Shown here: in pieces, positions 1-5,992 of the stretch
Layout of the letters: the number at the start of each line of letters is the position of its first letter
Position numbering within the stretch: the first letter of the stretch is position 1
DNA from: Nitrospirota bacterium
GTDB taxonomy: Bacteria > Nitrospirota > Thermodesulfovibrionia > UBA6902 > BMS3Bbin08
Assembly (NCBI GenBank): GCA_016208845.1
Contig: JACQXH010000212.1
Coordinates: forward strand, 1-7,370
Length of the DNA stretch: 7,370 nucleotides
Reading direction: 5' to 3'
Program-made: the position numbers and the translations under genes
Notes under the pieces: model-generated
Told to the model about the DNA's origin: nothing
Database searches by the model: none
What the model saw: the letters and a program-made list of their open reading frames with translations, nothing else

Positions 1-219
1 CTTGTCGCGCGCGTGTAAGTGCAAAATGCCTGCGCCGGCAGAAACACATTTGACAGCGTCTTCAATGATCTCATCCACAGCAACCGGAACATATGGCGTA
101 TCTTTTTTGGTCGGATTCATGCCTGTTATCGCCGCATTTATAATAAGTTTGTCATAGGGCTTAAGGGGATGGGGGTCTGCTGTATCAAAACCATTATTAT
201 TTATTTCCCGGCTGATCAT
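1..219 (-). CDS. Beta-keto acid cleavage enzyme (BKACE/DUF849), N-terminal part, cut by window edge
   Basis: Reading the minus strand from ATG at 219 gives 73 codons with no stop before the edge, so this is the 5' end of a longer gene. Residues 24-34 (KLIINAAITGM) and 66-72 (LHLHARD) match the start of the BKACE family, whose founding member Kce cleaves 3-keto-5-aminohexanoate with acetyl-CoA in lysine fermentation. The family is a zinc-dependent TIM barrel, and the two His of the HLH motif (H67, H69 here) are metal ligands. Substrates vary widely among members, so the actual reaction is not assigned. The start is supported by a GGAGG at 227-231, seven bases upstream. It lies inside the 3' end of the GNAT gene (23 bp overlap), implying translational coupling. 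About 22 residues precede the usual family start, a modest extension. Family assignment is confident; the role is not. Confidence 0.9.
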   Translation of the reverse strand, partial: MISREINNNGFDTADPHPLKPYDKLIINAAITGMNPTKKDTPYVPVAVDEIIEDAVKCVSAGAGILHLHARDK

Positions 220-676
220 ATTTCTGCCTCCATTCTGATAAGCTGGTTTGAAGTGTGGTCCATTCATCAATATCAGGACGGCCGAATTCGTGGACCTTCT
301 TTAGTTTGCCGATTTCTTTATACCCGAAATGTCTTTTATACCAATCAATTGTTTCAGGTATATCCGCATTCGTAATAAGCATCTCAATGCCCTTCTCACA
401 AAGCGCGAGCATGCGTCTTGTCTGAAGCGCCCTTCCTATCCCGTATTTCCTGAAGTCTGGTAGAACGGCCAAAAGGGTTGTTTTTGCCTCTTTCCCGGAG
501 GTGATCCTATAACCGGCAGCTCCGACAATTCTTCCGTCTACCTTTGCCACAAAGAAACACCTCCAGTCCAGATCAGGCATTTCCGGCGACGGCACATGAT
601 GCATATTTGCTGTCTTCATAATCTCAAAGATGTCAGGAATATCTTTTTCCCGGGCTTTCTCTATTACAATTTCCAT
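197..676 (-). CDS. GNAT-family N-acetyltransferase
   Basis: A complete 159-residue protein of typical single-domain GNAT size. The acetyl-CoA pyrophosphate-binding motif is visible at about 69-84 (LAVLPDFRKYGIGRAL), fitting R/Q-x-x-G-x-G/A with R76, G79 and G81. A C-terminal motif at about 107-123 (IPETIDWYKRHFGYKEI) matches the usual beta-alpha unit that ends with 'FGY/F'. The core preceding these, with FFVAKVDGRIVGAAGYR at 41-57, is the normal beta2-beta3 hairpin. It presumably acetylates an amine of a small molecule or sugar, or a protein, in the cytoplasm; the acceptor cannot be read from sequence. It starts 11 bp after the stop of PP-loop paralog C and its 3' end overlaps the BKACE start by 23 bp. 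Both this enzyme and BKACE handle acyl-CoA, which may link them in one pathway (inference). Upstream is only a weak AGGG-like ribosome site. Confidence 0.9.
   Translation of the reverse strand: MEIVIEKAREKDIPDIFEIMKTANMHHVPSPEMPDLDWRCFFVAKVDGRIVGAAGYRITSGKEAKTTLLAVLPDFRKYGIGRALQTRRMLALCEKGIEMLITNADIPETIDWYKRHFGYKEIGKLKKVHEFGRPDIDEWTTLQTSLSEWRQKYDQPGNK
227..231 (-). promoter_or_regulatory. Ribosome binding site for the BKACE gene
   Basis: The minus strand reads GGAGG here, seven bases before the ATG at 219. It is the strongest Shine-Dalgarno match in the window. It lies inside the end of the acetyltransferase coding sequence and fixes the start of the truncated BKACE gene. Confidence 0.75.
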
Positions 677-687
677 AAGTTTCGGCC

Positions 688-1794
688 CTATCTGCGTAAA
701 TCTCTCAACTTGTTAATTAATCCACCGAGCACTTTTTGGTCAGCCAGTTTGAGGCTTTCCCTGGAAACTTCTTTCAGCATCCATGCAGGATCAGCGTGCC
801 AGAGATACTTCATAATCGTGTTTTTTCTGCTATTAAGCAGCCTTCGCCCAATGGAGGACTCGAAAAAAGGGACCATTTCATCATTAAGTCCTTTTGCCAA
901 CTTATTGAATTCATAGTTTTTGATGATCTGCTTTAAGGCGTTAGCTAATTCAGGGTCATTACCATTTCTTTCTACTGTTTGTAATGTCCCTCCGTAAAGA
1001 TAATAAAGCAAATGCTTTTCTATTTTTATCTCTGAGAATTTCCTTAAATCCAGTTGTGTCGTGAATGAACTGCACCTATCCAGTGCTCCCACCGCACGAA
1101 GCTCTGCCATTGTGCGCAGGCACTTTTCACACTTCTCGCAATTAATGCCCTCCTCAGGCTTGAACAAACAGACGCGCAGATTTCTCAGGGCGACCTCTGA
1201 TTGAGCGACTGCAAAAGTCTTTTTTATTCTGTCCGCTTCACAGCCGTCATGCACAATTGCCATGTCTTCTGTGCTCCATAACGGATCAAGCAGCACATGG
1301 GACCCCCACGGATCCATGACATGATACGGAACGGATGACGGGATATAAACCTCTTTCAGCCGCGGCGACAATAAAAGCGCAATACTTGCCAGAACAGCGC
1401 CATGAGCATCTCCTCCAGCCGGGATGAAGCTCGGTGAAATCTTCTCTAAAGACTCCGGAAGATTGGTCTCAACTTCAACCAGTTCCTTGCCAAACTCAGC
1501 AGCAACCTCCCTGACGGATTTTGAAGCCCTCCTGCGAAACTCATTTTTTTCCAGCTGAATATCAAATCCGTGAATAAAAATCAGGGTTGTTATCTCATCC
1601 CGGTGTTTAAGCAGTGTATAGAAAGCATCAATTCCACCGGAGAAAAATGCTCCTATCCCTCTATTGTCGTCTGATTCAGCAAGAGATGAGCTCTCCGCTT
1701 CTACTGATATTGAAGTGTATCCTGGAAACCACGCATTAATGATATCCTGGATTGTATGCATCCGCCATATTTCACCTCTTATATCGCGTATCAT
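688..1794 (-). CDS. QueC-like PP-loop ATPase-fold protein, paralog C (N-terminally short)
   Basis: A 368-residue protein homologous to the two PP-loop proteins upstream (A and B) across the HUP/PP-loop core and C-terminal region. The ATP loop is SGGIDAF at 52-58, where A and B have SGGVDSF, so the usual Ser of SGGxDS is Ala. The family signature LLDPLWSTE is at 168-176 and VHDGCEADR at 181-189. A four-Cys cluster C209-x9-C219-x2-C222-x2-C225 resembles the zinc site of QueC, followed by a conserved C241. The N-terminal part of A and B is missing: homology begins at about residue 13 (HTIQDIINAWFPGY), which aligns near residue 80 of A, so roughly 70 residues are lost. The ATG at 1794 has AGGA at 1802-1805 with seven-base spacing, so the short start looks genuine. 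It lies 34 bp after the pyruvyl-transferase-like gene and 11 bp before the acetyltransferase. The altered loop may mean changed or lost ATP chemistry. Substrate unknown. Confidence 0.85.
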   Translation of the reverse strand: MIRDIRGEIWRMHTIQDIINAWFPGYTSISVEAESSSLAESDDNRGIGAFFSGGIDAFYTLLKHRDEITTLIFIHGFDIQLEKNEFRRRASKSVREVAAEFGKELVEVETNLPESLEKISPSFIPAGGDAHGAVLASIALLLSPRLKEVYIPSSVPYHVMDPWGSHVLLDPLWSTEDMAIVHDGCEADRIKKTFAVAQSEVALRNLRVCLFKPEEGINCEKCEKCLRTMAELRAVGALDRCSSFTTQLDLRKFSEIKIEKHLLYYLYGGTLQTVERNGNDPELANALKQIIKNYEFNKLAKGLNDEMVPFFESSIGRRLLNSRKNTIMKYLWHADPAWMLKEVSRESLKLADQKVLGGLINKLRDLRR

Positions 1795-1801
1795 CCGATA
1801 G

Positions 1802-1805
1802 TCCT
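1802..1805 (-). promoter_or_regulatory. Ribosome binding site supporting the short start of PP-loop paralog C
   Basis: The minus strand reads AGGA seven bases before the ATG at 1794, in the 34-bp gap after the pyruvyl-transferase-like gene. It matters because it argues that the truncated N terminus of paralog C is the translated one, not a miscalled start. The gap holds no recognisable remnant of the missing N-terminal domain. Confidence 0.5.
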
Positions 1806-1828
1806 AATGAACTTCTTTGTTTAACAGG

Positions 1829-3019
1829 TTATTGAAAGGTATCCTTAAGGATCTTTTGTATTTTCTCTGTGAATTCCTTTGAACGGTTCTGAAAAAGAAT
1901 ACGCCGTTGGGCCACCTCTGTAACCGGCCATGGTTGGCTGGCAAGTTTTCCCAATATTTCGCTGAATTTTCCAGGAGAATCTTTTTGGTCATTATAATAA
2001 TAGGCAAGCAGGTTAAACGATTGCATCAGGTCTCTAATTTTGGTGTCATCATCCATTGGATTACTGTAAAAATCCACTGCAATAAAAGGAGTATTATTTA
2101 CTATGCAGGATATGCACGCATGCATCCTCTGAGACACGCAGAGGTCCATTAAGGCAAAGACCCCAAACCATTCAAGCGGGGTTAATCCCTTATCAAACAA
2201 CGCGACATCCGCATTTCCATTTGGCACAGAAAGTCCCACGATCTGGAATCCCTTCTTTTTCATCTCTAATATGGCTTTATTTGTATTTGCAGTATCCTTT
2301 AAAATCATGCCGATCCGGGGACGGTCAAAATCCACTCCCCATTGCTTAAGCTTTTCTTTTAAATTTTGCTTATCTATCAGAGATGAAACATCAATGGAAA
2401 ATGCAGGGTCCGGCACCCGCTCAGCCTTATCAGCCAAATTGGGGTCCAGCCACTCCATGAAAGACATTGTTCGCTCGTCACGAATTCCAAGCAATGCATA
2501 ATGAGACAAGATGCTCTTCATTTTCTTAATATGACGACTGGGTATAGTTTTCCATTCTGTCTTTCCAATTGAAGCAGCGTAAGCTATTTTAGGTATTCTT
2601 ATGCTTTCATCCGGCCAGTAGACATTGGGAAACGCAGGACACCACGGGTCCCTTTGCTCAGCTCTAAGCCCGAAAAACCGTTTAGTATAATTGAGTTTCC
2701 AGAGTTCATCACTTCCGGTAATAAGTGCGCTGTAGTTTTCTTTTATAAATTCAAACGTAGCCTGATGATCATCAGATTCAAACCTCTTTCTGCTTAACGG
2801 CAAAGCATTATCAACAAAGTCATGCAGTACCCTTGTCTTATCATCACGGACAGGGCCATAAGCCCTGACTTTGTTCGGATAACGATGATCGGTGACCTCG
2901 ACCTTTATGTTTATAAGGCTGTTCTGCAAATTAGAAGCAAGGCAAAAGGCTTGCAGTATTCCCCCTTCATTGTAGCCGCTGTGGAGGGTCAGTATCCCGA
3001 TTTTTTTATCATGATCCAT
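1829..3019 (-). CDS. Polysaccharide pyruvyl transferase family protein (PF04230-like)
   Basis: A 396-residue protein from ATG at 3019. The N-terminal strand-loop KIGILTLHSGYNEGGILQAF (6-25) matches the 'NYG..LQA' opening of this family. Later landmarks in order are ITGSDELW (100-107, usual GSDQ.W), YAASIGK (147-153), IRDE (179-182), VPDPAF (202-207), SQRMHACI (296-303, usual T/S-x-R-x-H-G/A) and TPFIAVDF (310-317). Known members such as CsaB and WcaK-type proteins act on cell-surface glycans, with CsaB adding pyruvate ketals from phosphoenolpyruvate in the cytoplasm; members in other clusters have other roles. An in-frame ATG at 3085 would add 22 residues lying entirely inside the upstream gene, with no family similarity. 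The ATG at 3019 starts just before the conserved first strand and overlaps the upstream stop by 11 bp, so I prefer it. Its ribosome site is weak (AGGCG). This is the best hint that the locus modifies a glycan, but the exact acceptor is unknown. Confidence 0.85.
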   Translation of the reverse strand: MDHDKKIGILTLHSGYNEGGILQAFCLASNLQNSLINIKVEVTDHRYPNKVRAYGPVRDDKTRVLHDFVDNALPLSRKRFESDDHQATFEFIKENYSALITGSDELWKLNYTKRFFGLRAEQRDPWCPAFPNVYWPDESIRIPKIAYAASIGKTEWKTIPSRHIKKMKSILSHYALLGIRDERTMSFMEWLDPNLADKAERVPDPAFSIDVSSLIDKQNLKEKLKQWGVDFDRPRIGMILKDTANTNKAILEMKKKGFQIVGLSVPNGNADVALFDKGLTPLEWFGVFALMDLCVSQRMHACISCIVNNTPFIAVDFYSNPMDDDTKIRDLMQSFNLLAYYYNDQKDSPGKFSEILGKLASQPWPVTEVAQRRILFQNRSKEFTEKIQKILKDTFQ

Positions 3020-3965
3020 TTCTGCACGCCTGTAATCCCGAGAGTATAAGAAGAACAGCCAGTACCTTGTTGGATACGCCGTCACTACCCTGCATGTGAA
3101 GATCGATCAGCCCCTGAACCTTTGCCATATCAACAATTTTACCAAGCGTCTCTCGTTCCCTGTTAATCATGTCGGACAGTTTAGTGCTGTCATACCTGAT
3201 AGCTGAAGCATGATCAACGGCATAAGCAGACCCGGACTTCATAAGAACTGATGGGATCTTCAGGAGATTCCTGAAATATTTTGCATTGAGATATTTAAAA
3301 TCTCTCTGCAGAGACGACCAAACCACATCTTTTGTAGCCGGAAGCCATGCCCCCTGTTTGACGGTCGCAATTGCAGCCAATGCCGGGAAAAACCTGGCCT
3401 GAAAACGTTTATACAGCTCCTGGTTCTCTGTAGCCATGAAGGGCAATTGAAAGAAATATTCTAATACCTTAACATCCTCAAATGGTACGATAAGACCTCC
3501 GTAATACTCTATCAATCGTTCCTGGAATGAAAAATAACGCCGTTGACGGGTGACAAGGTTCAGCATCAGGTCTTTAGTAAAGTCGCTGCCTGTAAATTCA
3601 TCGCGAATTCTTTTTAACTTATTTGGGATCTGATACGCCAGCTCCTGCCAGCCCTGCATCTTCATCATTGGGGCAAGATCAGCCAGCGCAAAGAAATTTT
3701 CCGGGGTCTCAAGAGTATCCATTTCGCTTACGTGGGAAATATCTCCCGTCACTGTATCCCCCATAAAACCTGATATGAATATCCCTCTATCAGGGCCGAT
3801 GGTTTCAAGAAAATCGATAAATACGCTTATTGTGGGTATGCGGAGATCGCCATTCAGGAGGAATGGATCCCCCCATCTTCTCAGGATGTAATCAGGCTTG
3901 TTAGGGAATATCTTAGTGTGGGATCCGACTGCAGATGCAACTCGCGGAGCAAGCTGTATATCCAT
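3009..3965 (-). CDS. Asparagine-synthetase-like C-terminal fragment (synthetase domain lacking its PP-loop)
   Basis: This 318-codon frame continues the asparagine-synthetase homology of the preceding gene in another frame. DIQLAPRVASAVGSHTKIF (2-20) aligns with the family's 'D...A..VA...G..H' helix, which normally follows the ATP-binding SGGLDSR loop by some 35-45 residues. SGFMGDTVTGD (65-75) is the equivalent of 'SG.GGDE.FGGY', followed by RQRRYF (140-145) and PFEDVKVLEYF (161-171), as in the family's synthetase domain. The PP-loop itself and the following strand are absent. An ATG exists at 3965, but I see no good ribosome site before it, so independent translation is doubtful. The simplest reading is the 3' part of a broken gene spanning 4696-3009 that lost an internal segment and its frame. 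A sequencing or assembly fault is the alternative. It ends 11 bp inside the start of the pyruvyl-transferase-like gene. Confidence 0.75.
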   Translation of the reverse strand: MDIQLAPRVASAVGSHTKIFPNKPDYILRRWGDPFLLNGDLRIPTISVFIDFLETIGPDRGIFISGFMGDTVTGDISHVSEMDTLETPENFFALADLAPMMKMQGWQELAYQIPNKLKRIRDEFTGSDFTKDLMLNLVTRQRRYFSFQERLIEYYGGLIVPFEDVKVLEYFFQLPFMATENQELYKRFQARFFPALAAIATVKQGAWLPATKDVVWSSLQRDFKYLNAKYFRNLLKIPSVLMKSGSAYAVDHASAIRYDSTKLSDMINRERETLGKIVDMAKVQGLIDLHMQGSDGVSNKVLAVLLILSGLQACRNGS

Positions 3966-4696
3966 ACAATCGAATCCAGCAAAACAAAGTGCAATTCCTC
4001 AATCGCGTCCTTCCAGGAGATTTCAGGTCTGGGTTCAGCTCCGGCAAATCTCCTGTTACGAATGAACTGCAGAGTCCCTCCCTTGTAAACCATTAAAGAT
4101 GAAGCAGGTACTATTTTTATGCCTTCATAAAGGGTCCTGTCTTCAAGCTGGTATCCAAGACAGAGTGATTCAACCACTCCCTGCTGATCCAGGGTCCTGC
4201 TGAAATCAGGACTGCAGGTGAGGATTGAAAGATTGGTTGATAGTGAAATACGGCCCTTTGAGTTGAGAAAATATATATGCCTGTTTCCAAAAGGATCAGT
4301 TGCCACATTGAGCTCCTGCGCCTTCTCGTCCCAAAGCACAAGTGAATAGCGTCCATTCAGACCACAGAGGCTCTCCTTTCCTTTCCTGCGCAGGAGATTG
4401 AACAGAGCATTCAACAGGGCGTCGTCAGTGTAATTGCTGAACCCGTCGCGGCCTCCTGCCCTGTCTTCGATATCATCGAGCCGGATATCGCCGGAAAGGA
4501 AAATCCAGCACCCGCTGTTATCCTTTGCATATTTTGGAAATTCATATTTATTCCCAAGCGCGTGCACTGTCAGTTTATCTGCTGACCATCTTTCCTGCCG
4601 GAGCCACGGACACCTCTCCAGTAATCTCTTAACACCTTTTTCGATGCCTGCCTCATTTTCCGGATATGCGTTAAATGAAACAACTATGTCCGGCAT
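3881..4696 (-). CDS. Asparagine-synthetase-like N-terminal fragment (glutaminase-like domain, no Cys2)
   Basis: This 271-codon frame is homologous to class-II glutamine amidotransferase domains of asparagine synthetase-like enzymes up to about residue 243. Landmarks are LSGDIRLDD (67-75), NYTDDALLNAL (88-98), LCGLNGRYSLVLWD (110-123), VATDPFGNRHIYF (131-143) and the linker ISWKDAIEELHFVLLDSI (226-243) that normally leads into the synthetase domain. The mature enzyme should begin with a catalytic Cys; here the protein begins MPDIVVSF with no Cys until C29, so glutamine hydrolysis is not expected, as in lasso-peptide cyclases and other non-glutaminase relatives. Residues 244-271 are out-of-frame filler ending at a stop, while true homology resumes in another frame from about 3962. 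The start has AAGAGGA at 4704-4710, at good spacing, 15 bp after the stop of paralog B. Probably the 5' half of a pseudogene; alternatively a retained scaffold or binding domain. Confidence 0.75.
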   Translation of the reverse strand: MPDIVVSFNAYPENEAGIEKGVKRLLERCPWLRQERWSADKLTVHALGNKYEFPKYAKDNSGCWIFLSGDIRLDDIEDRAGGRDGFSNYTDDALLNALFNLLRRKGKESLCGLNGRYSLVLWDEKAQELNVATDPFGNRHIYFLNSKGRISLSTNLSILTCSPDFSRTLDQQGVVESLCLGYQLEDRTLYEGIKIVPASSLMVYKGGTLQFIRNRRFAGAEPRPEISWKDAIEELHFVLLDSIVWIYSLLRELHLQSDPTLRYSLTSLITS

Positions 4697-4703
4697 CTGC
4701 CAA

Positions 4704-4710
4704 TCCTCTT
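4704..4710 (-). promoter_or_regulatory. Ribosome binding site for the asparagine-synthetase-like gene
   Basis: The minus strand reads AAGAGGA here, seven bases before the ATG at 4696, within the 15-bp gap after the stop of PP-loop paralog B. It supports the MPDIVVSF start and therefore the absence of an N-terminal catalytic Cys. Confidence 0.65.
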
Positions 4711-4711
4711 G

Positions 4712-5992
4712 TTACTCATTCACAGTGCCTCGTATTTTCCTCAAAATACCAGAAAGGTATTTCCGGTCTATATCCTTTATCTTTTCCTTAACCGCTTCCC
4801 TGAACAGCCATCCCGGATCTGCATTCCACAAAGATTGGAGAAGCACGTTCCTCTTCCCCTTGGCAAATTGGACCCACTGTTGTGAAGCAATAAATTTTCC
4901 CCAATCATTATTCAGACTGGCTGCAATTTTTTTATATTTATAGGTATTAATGCAAAAACGCAAGGCATCAGTTAATTCGTCGTTGCCTCCTTTTTTCTCG
5001 AGCGCGCGCAGGTTTTCTTTTGCGTAAATGTCTCTTAATTCATCAAGCGTTATCCGTGAAACAGCATCAGGGTCTATCTTTTGAGGAAAGGTTTTGCAGC
5101 GCTCAAGCGCACCTACTGCCTGAAGCGCAAGCATCGTGCGCATGCACTTTTCGCATTTTCCGCAATTATATGAAAATTCCTTGCTGCAGGCATGGAGATA
5201 CCTCAATGCAAGGTCTGACTGCGCGATGCGGGCGACCTTTTCCGGCCTGCCCACGTCACTGGCGTCAATCTCGAATGTCAGCCTTTCCGTGCTGAAAAGA
5301 GGTTCAAGCAAGGGATGTATAGCTGTTGGTTTCCAGTCCTCATAGGGAAAGCTGGAAGCAAAATAGATTTTTCTGAATTGCGGCGCTAATAAGAGTCCTA
5401 CGCTCGCCAACGCAACACCGGCATATTGATCTTCCCAGTAAGTATATTCATCAGAGAATTCCCGGATATTTACTTCCACAACGACGAGCGATTTACCCAG
5501 CTCCTCGGCAATCCTCCGGATCTCCCCGGTCACTTTTGGTCTCTCTGAGATACTTTCAAACATAATGCCATTGATCAGGATCAACTTAGTGATCTCGTCA
5601 TGATTCTTTAACAGGGTATAAAATGAATCCACTCCTCCGCTGAAAAAAGCGCCTACATCAGTAGCCTGTTTCTCTTTGTCAGACATTTCAGGCTCTGCAC
5701 GAACAGGAATAATCTGGAACTCAGGGAACCACTTATGATACGTCTCCTGCATGGTTTGGGTTGCCGAGAGCAGTGCAGGCGAGACCAAGCCGGGTACCAG
5801 CAATGGCTCCCCGATCTTCATGGCCGGGAATAAGGCAGCAGCCAGAAAAGGATCAGAATTTTTTGATATCGGGCCTTCAGATACCCTGAATTTCAATTGA
5901 TACGTTTTATGATCCATGGAAATAGAGGCAGAAGCAACTTGCCATCCATCTTCCATCGAATATTCCGGATTACTTATTGATATTGGTGCCAT
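4712..5992 (-). CDS. QueC-like PP-loop ATPase-fold protein, paralog B
   Basis: A 426-residue protein from ATG at 5992, aligning end to end with paralog A at roughly half identity by eye. An N-terminal domain of about 100 residues, of a kind I do not recognise, precedes the PP-loop SGGVDSF (118-124). The adenylating HUP core follows, with HPLLEPLFSTE (226-236), then a Cys cluster C269-x7-C277-x2-C280-x2-C283 resembling QueC's zinc site, and C299 in the conserved GALERC. QueC uses such a loop to adenylate a carboxylate and convert it, with ammonia, to an amide and nitrile; an analogous reaction is inferred here, substrate unknown. Where A and C have HDGCEA, this protein has IDASDV, a notable difference near the putative substrate side. 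An upstream ATG at 6013 would add seven residues with no counterpart in A. The ATG at 5992 aligns exactly with A's start and has a purine-rich GGGGAAAAGG at 5997-6006. It overlaps A's end by 23 bp. Confidence 0.88.
   Translation of the reverse strand: MAPISISNPEYSMEDGWQVASASISMDHKTYQLKFRVSEGPISKNSDPFLAAALFPAMKIGEPLLVPGLVSPALLSATQTMQETYHKWFPEFQIIPVRAEPEMSDKEKQATDVGAFFSGGVDSFYTLLKNHDEITKLILINGIMFESISERPKVTGEIRRIAEELGKSLVVVEVNIREFSDEYTYWEDQYAGVALASVGLLLAPQFRKIYFASSFPYEDWKPTAIHPLLEPLFSTERLTFEIDASDVGRPEKVARIAQSDLALRYLHACSKEFSYNCGKCEKCMRTMLALQAVGALERCKTFPQKIDPDAVSRITLDELRDIYAKENLRALEKKGGNDELTDALRFCINTYKYKKIAASLNNDWGKFIASQQWVQFAKGKRNVLLQSLWNADPGWLFREAVKEKIKDIDRKYLSGILRKIRGTVNE

Larger units (their letters stand above)
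3009..4696 (-). pseudogene. Composite asparagine-synthetase-like gene, apparently broken by an internal deletion
   Basis: The two overlapping frames together make one recognisable asparagine-synthetase-like protein with a gap. Homology in the first frame stops at the 'LLDSI' preceding the PP-loop (codon ending at 3968) and resumes at 'DIQLAPRVA' (from 3962) in a different frame, only five bases later. Family members carry about 40-50 residues between these points, including the SGGxDS loop that binds ATP. A clean loss would therefore be roughly 120-150 bp, with length 3k+1 to explain the frame change; this size is an estimate from family knowledge. No homopolymer lies at the join, so a simple one-base slip does not explain it. 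Both halves look otherwise intact, with no further stops, suggesting a recent event or an assembly error. Confidence 0.6.

Noticed and set aside
3020..3085. Earlier ATG (3085) for the pyruvyl-transferase-like gene
   Set aside because: The extra 22 residues lie wholly inside the upstream gene's 3' end and precede the conserved first strand of the family.
4384..4395. Twelve-base perfect palindrome TCCTGCGCAGGA
   Set aside because: It lies inside coding sequence, has no loop or T-run and is of a length expected by chance in this much DNA.
4434..4943. Plus-strand open frame of 169 codons
   Set aside because: It lies antisense to paralog B and the asparagine-synthetase-like gene, shows no recognisable domain and is Ser/Phe/Leu-rich as expected for a shadow frame.
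5097..5116. Near-identical DNA stretch with 6357-6376 (around GCGCTCAAGCGCACCTA)
   Set aside because: It encodes the conserved GALERC segment of paralogs B and A, so shared descent of the genes explains it; it is not an independent repeat.
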